Below are positions 11,356 through 20,563 of a stretch of 64,000 nucleotides of DNA, piece after piece. Below the pieces are notes generated by a model that was not told where the DNA came from, made no database searches, and was given only the letters and a program-made list of their open reading frames with translations. Source of the DNA: Psettodes erumei. Taxonomy: Eukaryota > Chordata > Actinopteri > Pleuronectiformes > Psettodidae. Position numbers and translations under genes: made by a program. The stretch spans positions 2,270,501 through 2,334,500 of the forward strand of contig JAFBJZ010000623.1 of assembly GCA_016785225.1 (NCBI GenBank), written 5' to 3'. The number at the start of each line of letters is the position of its first letter. Positions within the stretch are counted from its first letter, which is position 1.

Positions 11356-13483
11356 TCATGTGCACAGCTCAAGTTTGCATTCAGAAACCATATAAACAAT
11401 TACAATATGAAAAAGAAAAATGCTTATCTGGACATTCTTCAGGGAAAACAAGCGAGGTGACGACAAAATTAAAACTAACCATCATGTGGGACACATTTCA
11501 TGACCAGTAACGCTGTTTGAACTGGATTACACGCAAAAGGCTGAAGATGTGATAAAAAACATATATCCCAGCCATCGGGCTAAGTGTGTGATGGCCCTGG
11601 TCCTGGTCTGTCAGAGCAGATGGATCTATACTCGTCGTTTCGGGACACCTTTGTTCAAATCCGGACCACAAACCCGCCGAGATTGCGCCGTGGAGAGGAG
11701 CGCGGCACCTCCGCTCGCCCCGCCACGAGTTAATGCCGTGCGCTCTTATCAGCAACTGTTGCCTTGCATCACATGTAATTATAAATGGCCATGAGCAGCG
11801 GATGAGGAGCCAATCAGATTTCAGCTCGCATGTCAACCCAAGACCAACTATCTCCTGGCTTTGACAGCAGGATTTTACCTCCACAATTCAAATCCCAGCG
11901 CAAACTGCAATCCGCAGGCTGCAGCTGTTTACAGGCAGCACGCGCCGGGAGCCCGCGTTTCATCCGTGCGCGGTGAAAAATGTAGCGCATCTGCATCCTC
12001 TCCCGACACGTCGCGTTTACGTTCAAGGCGTTTAAAGCGGAGCTACGGGAACCATTTAACTGACACGCAACACGTCCGCAACAATCACAGCTTACCGGGC
12101 GAGAAAACAATACAAATGCGAGCGAATTAAAAGGAGCAGCGCGGCGCGATGCGTGTGGGAAGAGGCTGTCTTTGTGTAGCCGTGTCGTCGGGACACATTT
12201 GTAACACAATGCGCTGGAAATCCAACGTATGAAGCGAGTGGCGAAGGCTGTCGGAGAAAAAACGCGACTATTTTCTCCCGTTCGCAAAGTCGGGCCTTCT
12301 TGGCTCCCCCGAACGTCCTTACATCGAGTCAAGCACTTATATGTTGTTGGAGCGGCACTACTGCGTCGCTACATGCCTTTAAAACGCGAATACGATGGTT
12401 ATTTAACGGTCTGGTGTAAAGGAAAAAAACACACGAGAGGCAGCCATTTTAGAGTCTTTGCGAACTAGTATCAGACAATGGCTGGCCTGCTACGTTGTGA
12501 ACTAGCTAGGAGGAGGGAAGGAGACGTGCTAAAGCCCACACCGTGTACCTGTAACAACATGATTTTACCTGGTTTCTAACTAGCGACTGCCCGGCACTTC
12601 CCGGGCTCATGGGTGACTGGTGATGGCTTCTTTGTTGCCAACCCGGATTGCTCCCTCCATACTGGCCGCTACTGCCCATGTCTGCTGGTCCCTTACTAGC
12701 TCCTTCTTGGCTACTGTAGTCGCTAGACGGGTAGTTTGGATACCCCCGCGTTGAGCTGGGGGAGGTTAGGAGCTTGTTGAGTGTCGGTGTGGATGTAGGC
12801 TGGGGGTTCCCAATGTTATATCTCTGGTTACTGTAAGATCCAGCCATCGCCGTGGGTCCTCCCGCTGGTGGCTGCTGCTTAGCTGGCTGCCCCCCAGCTG
12901 TCGGCGCCTGGGAACTGCGAGGGGAGTTCATGGCGTACGCCTGGCCGGGGTAGGGAGTCCTGTTCGGGAATGGGTTGTAATTGTTAAACTGGTGGTTCGA
13001 AAAGCCATGGTCGTGTGAATTGGGTTGATACGGGTCCATCATGTTGCTCGACTGCACGACCGAACCCGCAGCAGCTGCCATGCCAGGGCTTTGTTGTCCG
13101 CCATGTTGATGAAAAGGGGCCCGACCGTAGTGCTGACTATATCCGTACGAAGGTGGAGGAAAAGCGGTTCCGTGGTGATGCACCAGACCCGGGTGGTTAT
13201 TTCCCTCCGGTCCGACAGAGTCATTCTGGTTATTATTGTTAGCCCTGGGCGGGTTCCCATTCCCGTTCTTCATCTCAGGTTCCCCTCCTCCCCCTGCATT
13301 TCCACCGTCGGCCCCGTCCTGCAGATCCCCCCGGCCCGGCGATCCGCTGCCCAAGCCCGGCTGCTTTTTGTCTGACTGCTTCTCCCCCGGTACCGACTCC
13401 TCCTTGGTGTCTCGATCCGGCTTTTTGAGTTCGGAAGGCGGACTAGTGTTAAGAGTGGCGGCGCTGGCGACCTGAGCGGCCAT
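1..13483 (-). CDS. arid1a: ARID1A/BAF250A, SWI/SNF (BAF) chromatin-remodelling subunit, 3' end cut by window edge
   Basis: This gene encodes the large ARID-containing subunit of nuclear canonical BAF complexes. Twenty coding exons are read on the minus strand: 12569-13483, 10138-10356, 9442-10040, 9239-9334, 8301-8541, 7934-8023, 7658-7828, 6702-7143, 6452-6597, 6272-6357, 5952-6161, 5650-5854, 5350-5486, 5020-5189, 4724-4916, 3711-3836, 2986-3103, 1936-2803, 1703-1833 and 1-1609. The start MAAQV and the 20-exon structure match human ARID1A. The N-terminal two thirds is Gly/Pro/Gln/Tyr-rich low complexity. The ARID DNA-binding domain lies in exons 11-12 (MWVDRYLAF, KKWRDLATTLNVG). Exon 20 carries the BAF250_C armadillo-like region, which stops at VGNLLGFLE with roughly 85 residues missing. 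LxxLL motifs LNKLL and LPGLL are present. Exons 3 and 13 each break frame by one base, described separately. Whether this is the fish a or b copy cannot be told. Confidence 0.97.
2667..2703 (-). repeat. arid1a: CAG/CTG trinucleotide repeat in arid1a exon 18, read as polyalanine
   Basis: A run of about twelve CTG units on the plus strand lies inside exon 18. On the coding strand it is read as GCA, giving a run of about twelve alanines after QQQQPPP. Flanking residues (YSGPFPGG before, SYNQYSG after) fit the ARID1A family, where the human stretch is Gln/Pro-rich. The frame is consistent on both sides. Confidence 0.85.
4817..4863 (-). repeat. arid1a: polyglutamine-coding CAG/CAA repeat in arid1a exon 15
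   Basis: Interrupted CTG/TTG units on the plus strand encode two glutamine runs on the minus strand, separated by two prolines, within exon 15. The tract lies between GPNSGVGD and PPFNRGPPG. A comparable shorter glutamine run in exon 17 (about 2986-3030) is made of CAA codons. Confidence 0.85.
5357..5373 (-). other. arid1a: one-base reading-frame break in arid1a exon 13, in runs of six C
   Basis: Exon 13 as spliced (5350-5486, donor CAG|GTGATT) leaves phase 0, but exon 14 can only be read with incoming phase 2. Two C6 runs (G6 on the plus strand) lie just before the donor. Removing one C gives PPMPPVSR followed by SSVNLQDPF, which parallels human PPLPGMSRSNSV. An extra C in a homopolymer is therefore the simplest explanation. 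Confidence 0.75.
5650..6161 (-). other. arid1a: ARID domain exons 11-12 of arid1a
   Basis: These two exons, separated by intron 5855-5951, encode the AT-rich interaction domain. Readable motifs in order are EKITRLYELG, MWVDRYLAF, GMTNLPAVGRKPLDLFRLY, VKEIGGMTQ, then VNKNKKWRDLATTLNVGTSS and LKKQYIQCLYAFECK. The residues are nearly identical to those recalled for human ARID1A. The frame is intact, so the DNA-binding domain itself is unaffected by the frame breaks in exons 3 and 13. Confidence 0.95.
6813..6980 (-). repeat. arid1a: 12-bp coding minisatellite in arid1a exon 8 (GPNM repeats)
   Basis: Fourteen tandem units of about 12 bp (plus strand CCCATGTTGGGG and variants) encode the tetrapeptide GPNM on the minus strand. 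The human protein, as recalled, has a single PYGPNM at this point. Unit 5 (6861-6873) is 13 bp and unit 12 (6946-6956) is 11 bp. The seven units between them are read in another frame as TWAP/TWAL-type repeats before the GPNM frame returns. The exon length stays compatible with both junctions. Confidence 0.9.
7374..7383. promoter_or_regulatory. MEF2-like site CTATAAATAG in an arid1a intron
   Basis: The palindromic CTATAAATAG fits the MEF2 consensus YTAWWWWTAR exactly. It lies 17 bases from an E-box CAGCTG (7352-7357), which overlaps ACGTCA. It could equally be a TATA box for an unannotated plus-strand transcript. Nothing downstream supports a gene, so this is only a sequence match. Confidence 0.3.
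7523..7540. repeat. (TA)n microsatellite
   Basis: A short run of alternating T and A lies in the intron between arid1a exons 7 and 8. Confidence 0.9.
9610..9618 (-). other. arid1a: one-base reading-frame break in arid1a exon 3
   Basis: Exon 3 (9442-10040) is 599 bases, although both neighbouring junctions are phase 0. Translation from the 5' end reads MGSYGQQGPGGYG through SNYPAP. The continuation that matches the family (QGPQQPPSQQQQ to RFPPPQQQ) lies in the next frame. One base appears missing near CCACACAG, where a Pro-Gln pair would restore the frame. This could be a consensus-sequence error or a real allele. Confidence 0.8.
10357..12568 (-). other. arid1a: arid1a intron 1
   Basis: This intron joins the donor after RNQ in exon 1 to the acceptor before PPGPMDAMG in exon 2, with phase 0 on both sides. 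It holds a (CA)n array at 11289-11353 and a CpG-containing stretch at about 11630-12400. No exon was seen within it. Confidence 0.85.
11289..11353. repeat. (CA)n microsatellite
   Basis: About 65 bp of uninterrupted CA dinucleotides lie in arid1a intron 1. Translations through it are Thr-His or Cys-Val repeats without coding value. Confidence 0.97.
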
Positions 13484-14280
13484 GATATACCCCCCCACCT
13501 CTCTCTCCCTCTCTCGGCGAGTCAGTCACAATCACAAGCTAGCATTGAATATAAATAATTGTTTATAACCATTTATCCTTGTGCCGATTCATTCCCACCC
13601 CTCACACCGGACCGAATCCGGCTGCCATCCCCCCGGTTCCGGTTCCGTAAATGGGTTAGAGAGATGATGGAGGCTCCATACAATGCGTAAAGAAGCGACA
13701 GAAATTGTTGTGGGAGTTGTGTTACTGAGCCCGGGCAGAGGCAGGGAGCGAACCCAACCAACACGAGGCTCCGCTAGATACAGCCATTTTACTCAGCCGC
13801 ACGGATGGCTGCAAAACACGGACTGGATCTCCTCCTCCCCTTCCAGTGCGGAGTGGACTTTTTTGTCTTGCAGCGGTACACTGCCCCCCTCCCCCACCCA
13901 CCCCCATAGGTGGAATATTTTCTCCACACGAAGAATCTAATGTTCGCACAACTCATTACTGTTGTGTTACCTCCGTAAAAAAAAACAACACTGCGCTCCA
14001 ACGTCCAAGAGGCTGCGCACTGAGGAAAAATAAAAAAATACGCATGTGCATGGTGAATTTCATGAGTGCAGATGAAAACGAATAAATACATTAAATGTGT
14101 CACTTATCTAGTATATGCGTGGTTGTGCAGATGTGGCCGCCACAGCTGCACTGCACACACGCTGCAAAGGTGGGAGTTCAATGAATTGAACGGTGGAAAC
14201 TATTTGCAATGAGTTCATTTAGCCTGACTTATAATACAGCTATGACTCTGACTTGGGGAAAAGACAGAGCGGTGATTAGA

Positions 14281-14346
14281 ATTAGAATAGAATAGATTAA
14301 AGAATTTCCCAGTCTGGGATCAATAAAGTAAATCTATCTATCTATT
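14281..14346 (+). repeat. retrotransposon 3'-tail-like segment with (ATCT)n
   Basis: The motif TTTCCCAGTCTGGGATCAAT followed by AAAGT and ATCT repeats resembles the 3' tail of LINE-type retrotransposons widespread in fish, where a GGGATNAATAAAG stem ends in short tandem repeats. The family was recognised from memory only. The 5' part is absent or unrecognisable. Confidence 0.5.
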
Positions 14347-15080
14347 ACCACATCTATAAGTGCGTCCTAAAAAAAAATCTCCCAATGTATGCTGATGTTT
14401 TCAGTGTTTCCCACCAGTGATCCTGAGAGGTATTTAAGCAGCATATACACACAGGTTTTTCCAGAGCAGGAGGAGGAAGCCTTGCAGCAAACGAGACTAC
14501 CAATACACATTCCCTCTTATTCCCTCCCCTGCCTGCTCTGCTCTCTCCTCTACCACCCCCTCTCCTCTCCTCTCCTCTCCTCTCTGTCTGTCTCTCACTC
14601 CAAGCAGAAACACTCTTCTGCTGAGTGTGGGGGGATGGGCGCACAGGCTCCAGCTCCAGCTCCCTCTCTCTCACCCCACTAACATTGAACTACGCCGTAC
14701 AGGGAAAAAAAAAAAGACACAGACCTTATCTACCAGACAGAGGATGCATGAATAGTTTCAAAGTCTCCCAACAATTAGAAAAATGGGGCATTTGCCCCCC
14801 ACCCCACCCCTTTCTCAGTCAAATGAAGCAGACATTTTTGGCATCCACAAAACGCGCAGGGTGTGCGCACAGCGTTGAGCAGGGAGGGGATGGTAATGAG
14901 AAGTGCGTGTGCGAGGCTGAGGCACTTTTATGTTTATTTCTTTAATAATGAAATCTAAATACACGATGAGGCTCACAAGGCGTCTCATAGTCCGTTTTAG
15001 TACTGGTTACAGTTTGGATTTAGGGCGAAGGTAGGACGAAATTGCCTTTCGGTTTCTTTTCTTACTCTCGGCACACATGA

Positions 15081-15201
<121 letters not shown>

Positions 15202-16877
15202 TCTACCTCTAGGGGGCTTATAGGGGGAAAAAAAGACAGGAAGTACCAGAGAGAAGGCATACTTGATCACATGTACAAACATCGGAACACAATTTAACAT
15301 TCTGCCTGACACACCCCCCTAATGCACGGCGCGCTCAGCTTTGCAGGCAAGAAGCCGTCCACATATAATTTGCCAGCCACATCACACCGCACGGGTTTAA
15401 TGTGATCTCCCACATCAGTTCGAGCTCGCAAAGTGGATCACGCTTTATTTTGGTCTCGACTGCAACCCTCCATGAGAAGTGCGCGCACGCACAGTTGAAT
15501 GGTTGTGTAGGCTTTCTCTAAAGGGTGAGGTTACAGTGCGTGCGTTAGGCTTTTAAATTGGGATAGACGGTGGAAGAGGCGCGTCACAGCAGTAGAAAGA
15601 ATCTTCTCCTTCTTGTGAGAACGGAGTTTTGGTTGCTTTTTGAAAGACAGAGGGTCTTCCATCCCAGAGACCAGACACAGGGCCAGTTGTGCAGAAACAC
15701 AGATTTAATGTGGCTTCCTCTCCCCGCCTGACTTAATTTTTCTGCTCTGGCTTTTGGGAAAAGATGGAGCAGACTTTCGTGGATCTGGCACGGGGACTTG
15801 GGAGCACATGCGCCACCTGCTGGATTATAGATGAGCCCCACATACAAGGACTCGCTCTCATTACGCCTTGTGATGTGTTGGCGATGTTTTGACTAACCTC
15901 GTCTCTGTCAAAAAAAAGAGATCCTATTATGCAGCTGTTATTAACAAGCAGTCCCCGGTTGCTTTAGATTACTGGGATAACACCCCCCCCCCTCATTTTA
16001 CACAACATGTTGCACGATATCTATATTTACTGAACGGAAAGCTCTGAAAAATGTATGATTTTGTTATTTAAATATCATAGTATGCGCTTGATGTAAAACT
16101 ATGTTGTATTATATTCTAAGGACATTCAAATATTCTAATCTCAAAACTTTATCATAAAACGGTTGGATATATATTGGATAGCATTGGATAGCTGCTCAGT
16201 ACTTTTCCTCTATGAGAAATATCACAATTTGTCCAAGAAATAAAATATGTATTATTAGTGTTAATATTTACCCATTCACAAAAGACACATTCACACAATC
16301 CAATTGTACTTGGATCTCTGAGGCACTGGCAGTGGTCAGGTTCCATTATATTCTGCTGCATAACAGCATCTGTTCTCTGTATCTTCCTGTCAGGCATCCT
16401 CCACACTCGTACACAGCTCGCACATGGTTCCGCATGAGAAAAGTCCAAGTCCTTTATTTAATCTTTGCTATGATGTTCTTCATCAAATTGTAAAAGCAAA
16501 AGATGAAAGGAAAAAAACAGAAAACTTTTAAAGAGACTTCATTTACCCACAAAGTAGCTAAAATAAGCAGCGAGGAGGATCAATAGGATTCATTTTCAGT
16601 GAATTCATGCCCACAGAAAAGACCAAAAGAACAATTTCTAGATTTATTGCAATCAATTTATTGTTTCTCAATATTACAATATAGACCTATAAAGTATATA
16701 CAGGTCTATATATTTACACTTCCTAAAAAAAGAAAAAGAAAAATATGAGGCAGTTTACATTTGATACATATTAATATTTACTGAAGAGTTCCTTTGTTGT
16801 TTTCTATAAAGACAGCAGGAAAGACAAAAAACAACAAACCACACTTCTCCCATTGAAAACTGAAGCAAAGTTAAGCA

Positions 16878-16883
16878 TTTATT
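16878..16883 (-). terminator. gpn2: candidate gpn2 poly(A) signal
   Basis: AATAAA on the minus strand lies about 435 bases downstream of the gpn2 stop codon. Further A/T-rich copies lie downstream of it, so the site actually used is uncertain. Confidence 0.4.
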
Positions 16884-17317
16884 CTCTTTCAGTCAGCTTG
16901 TGGGATTTTCAAGAGCTGTGGTGCCGCACCCACATTTAGTTCCTTTTCTCCAGTGCACTTGTGGAGAGGGGCTCGGGCTCAGGCCACCTGAGACGGATCC
17001 TGCCAAATCTCCCCCTGGTACTCTGGTGTTCAACAGGTGAGCAGGTTTATCCTTTGACTGGTTTTTCAATTTATAGGTCCATCACTTCCTCCTCCACAGT
17101 CTTTCCACTGGGTTCAACATACCTCTCTTGCACTCCAAGAGTACTGTGGAGTCACTTGTTAAAGAAAATAAGACAAATAATCACCTAATTTCCAATGCGC
17201 ATCGTATGATTCAGCTCATCTTTAGCACGATTCTCTTTAAGTTTTAGAAAACATCAGAGTATTCAGTGTTTTAGCCGCCTCCCGTAAATGTTCATGTGTG
17301 ATTTTAAGCTCCATGAG

Positions 17318-19840
17318 TCACAGTGAATCACCAGTGATTAGGAAAGGATACGAGTCAAACTGGAAGTCTGCCCCCACAGCAGCTGACATCATGGCCTGCA
17401 GATTCCTCTCCTCCAGGTCTCCAAAGCAGTAGCCATTGGCCTTATCCACTGCTCGTAAGACCTGAATCATGCTCTCTTTGTCCTGCAGACAGAAAAGAGA
17501 AGACTATCAAGTGGGGCTTTCCCTGTACAAATTCACTGTTACTGCCCACACAAAACATTTTCTGAGAAAAGTCAGACTAAAAACTTGCTAATGCACTTCT
17601 GGTTGTGATTAACTGGTATAAAATACATAGGACAAGGACATAAAGTATACAGAAGTAATCCTATCTCAAGCCTGAGTAATATCTGATGTGTTCCACATGT
17701 GTTTTTAGTTTCTTTGACAGTCTGATGTACTGCATGAAGTCACTGTCCTCAAAAAGATTTTAAAACTTTCTTGGAAATATGGTAATGCAGCCTTTTTTTT
17801 TGTTAATCAAGGCTCTGAGTTAAACTACACATGCAGGCAAAGCCACAAGACTCCACATGTCACTCGCCTCCAACACTCAGAGTTAAGCATCTTGTCTTTC
17901 TGCAGGTCCAAAATGTGTTTTTGGCATTTCAATTTCCGATGTTAAGTGCTATTGGTAACCAAGGTAACTAGTGGCTACTTAACTAAGAGGGTGTAGAAAA
18001 CAGAAATGCATCAAGGCTGCATTTTCCAAGTGCCAACCTGCCATTTGTATAAATTACTAGTCGCATATGCAGTGATGGCACAGCGGTCTAGACTCCTGTC
18101 TCCGGACACACGCGGGATCAAATCAGTCTCCATAAGGAAGTCATGTCAGGGGACAGTGCACAGACAGTCCAATCCATCTGCACACAACTGAGCCGGGCTT
18201 CCATTTGAATGCTCATCTTTTTGAAATGTGTGCTTTTAGTCAAAACATGAAATGAGGTATTCATTAGTAAAAAAAAAAAAAAATCTTCCTCTGAAAAGCA
18301 TTTGCAATTCTGTCAACCAGATATTCCACAGAGAAACTGAGCCTTCAAAGCCTACCTTCTGAATATTTCACAGCAACGTTAGAGGCTTCATTAGGTCTGC
18401 AATCTTTTTAATTCAGCTTAAAACAGACTTTTCACTTGGCAGCCACTCAGCAATAACCTGTTTTAGTCAGACACAGAGCTGAATTATTCTTTTTTGGTGT
18501 AATGTACATCACATACCTGTTATAACTACAAGACTGGATGAATTACATATCATTTCATTCATTTAAATCCAGAAGGCTGATGACATCCCTGTACAGCACA
18601 ACTGGCATCGCCACCTACACCCTTTTTTGTGATTCTGCTTAATTACTTAACTTAAATAACATTATGTATTAAACATGTACTACTTCAGTCAGTTTCTGGC
18701 AATAATAGGCCCTATTGGTCAAAATGTACCACCAGCAGTATGAGACATTTTGAGCCACTGAGGGTGATTGTTTTGTACCATGACAGCAGTCGTACCTGTA
18801 CATTGAGAGGCACAAAGGAGACAAGGCCATAATCTTGTATGACCTCTGCCAACTTCTCGTTGAGGTGGTGGAATTTTTTAAAAAAAGGATCTGCAGCCAG
18901 GTGATCCAGAAGATAGGTCAGATCCATGACCTCTGTGTAGAAGTCAAGGTTGAAGGCTGCACAAGAATACAGACAAAGAAAAAGCAAAAAACGTTACCAT
19001 GGTAGACCGTGCCTGAACTCTACCACGTTGTAGATTAATCAGTTTCTAAATAAGCAGTGAAATCATTGGTCCATGTCTGAAAGCTTCCAGAGTCCTCTGA
19101 CTGCATGTGTAAGTTCGAGGCCCTCACCCAGTTTGCCGTACTGCTCAATCAGGTCCATCTTGGAGAGGACATTGACGTGGGGAAGCTCCACGTGGAGCAT
19201 GGTGGACAGGGATGTGCAGAGCACAGAGATGAACTTGGCTGGGTCGGCGCAGTAATGCGAGTCCACGAGGTGCACCGCTGTCAGCTGAAAGAAGCAAGAA
19301 AGGGGGGCAACTTAAAGGGAAAATGACTTTCACATCGCAGGATGACTGTACAGATGATTACTGGATCAGTTTAGGACTCAGGTGAGATCATTCCCATCCT
19401 TGAGAGCACCAGACGCTCACCCTGAAATTCCACTTGACCAGCTGTGAGAATATATTCTTCACTGAGCTCTGGTGGGTGTAGAGCTCCACCTGCCCTGGAC
19501 AGTCAAACAAGAAGTAAGAGTCGCCGTGCGCTTGCAGCTTGCTCTCTAACCAGTCCAGGTTGGCTTCAGCATACTCCATACTGTACAGGAGCCCGCCATT
19601 GGGGCCCAGCTTCAAGCCCTCCATGACATCCTCCAGAGTAACCAGCTCAGAGATGTCTACTCCACAGGAATATGGCAGCCCTTCGTTGGCAGGGTCCATG
19701 TTCACCACCACCACCTTGCGTCCCAGGTGAGTCAGGAACTCCTGCATTCCTCGGCAGTAGGTGGTTTTACCTGAACCGGGGGGTCCAATGACCACCTGGC
19801 CGAAACGGAGAGAGGGGGTTGCTGGTGTCTGGCTGGACAT
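17318..19840 (-). CDS. gpn2: GPN-loop GTPase 2
   Basis: GPN2 is a cytoplasmic GPN-family GTPase that acts in assembly and nuclear import of RNA polymerases. Four coding exons are 19421-19840, 19128-19284, 18796-18956 and 17318-17482, totalling 903 bases or 300 residues (human 310). Motifs in order are the P-loop GPPGSGKTTYC, VVNMDPANEGLPY, the family signature GPNGG, FDCPGQVELYTH (G3), and SKMDLIEQYGKL (G4). The C-terminus reads VDKANGYCFGDLEERNLQAM then a short divergent tail. I chose the ATG at 19838-19840 (MSSQTPA). An in-frame ATG at 19889-19891 exists, but TGTAGGACAGC between them looks like a 3' splice site, which suggests a 5' UTR intron. All junction phases agree. Confidence 0.96.
17483..18795 (-). 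other. gpn2 last intron with a tRNA-like segment
   Basis: This 1.3 kb intron separates NVQ from DKESMIQVL. At 18070-18122 it contains TGGCACAGCGG and, 30 bases on, GGGATCAAATC, which resemble the A and B boxes of a tRNA-derived SINE head. No cloverleaf or SINE body was recognised. Confidence 0.45.
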
Positions 19841-20563
19841 GGTGTCAGCGACAGGGGGGCAGGTGGGTGCTGTCCTACAGGGCACCAGCATCCAGCTCAC
19901 TGCTGGGTATTACAATCACATCAGCCTTTATCAAGTTCAGCCTTCAATTCGTTCTCACGATTACTTTTATTCCTCTATATTAATCAGAGGCGGCCGCGCT
20001 CAACCGTTAACAACGTGAAGTTACACATGGGGTTAACAGCACCGAAGTGAGCTTGCTAACGTTATCCGGTTAGCTTTGACTTAAAGACAACGTCAACAAC
20101 AACTTTGTTACATTGTTGAGGAAATACGTTTGTACATTTCACAAGTACGGACAAACGATTACCACGTCCCGCCGTAACGTTTGCGTGCATACAATGCTCG
20201 TTAGCTGAAAAGCTAATCTACTCTGAAGCACATCCGGGTTACGTTACCGACGTGTCAAAATAAAAGCAGCGTATTTTGCGGAGGGCGACACGAAGGACTT
20301 CCGCGGTCGAACTTCATATGATATTACATTATGCTGTGTACTTAATATAGCCCATAAGATTCAACACAAAGATGAAGCATTAACGTGGGAAGATTTTGTG
20401 ACAGTGAGTCATGGTCTGATTATATTACAGTAAATAAGTATATAAATAAATAAAGACATAACCTCCGCACATGTGAAATGAAATTTGAAAATGTTTTAAT
20501 ATCAAAACCAGAGAAAAGTTGTTCATATATATGTACATACATAAAAAAAGTATTTATTGACAG
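19841..20563. other. gpn2 promoter region and short spacer to gpatch3
   Basis: This stretch holds the presumed gpn2 5' UTR and promoter (no clear TATA; GCGGCCGC and CpG dinucleotides near 19990-20290) and the gpatch3 3' end. No coding sequence was recognised. Confidence 0.6.
20553..20558 (-). terminator. gpatch3: gpatch3 poly(A) signal
   Basis: AATAAA on the minus strand lies only 5 bases past the gpatch3 stop codon (20564-20566). If used, the 3' UTR would be about 30 bases, which is unusually short. Confidence 0.5.

Noticed and set aside
11160..11510. Thr-His and Cys-Val repeat open frames
   Set aside because: They are translations of the (CA)n microsatellite, and the same applies to the frames at 14997-15312.
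18070..18122. tRNA gene
   Set aside because: A-box-like and B-box-like motifs are present, but no cloverleaf can be folded and the flanks do not pair. At most it is a decayed SINE head.
19838..19900. Longer gpn2 N-terminus from the ATG at 19889
   Set aside because: The added residues have no counterpart in GPN2 and contain a likely 3' splice site. The MSSQTPA start fits the family length.
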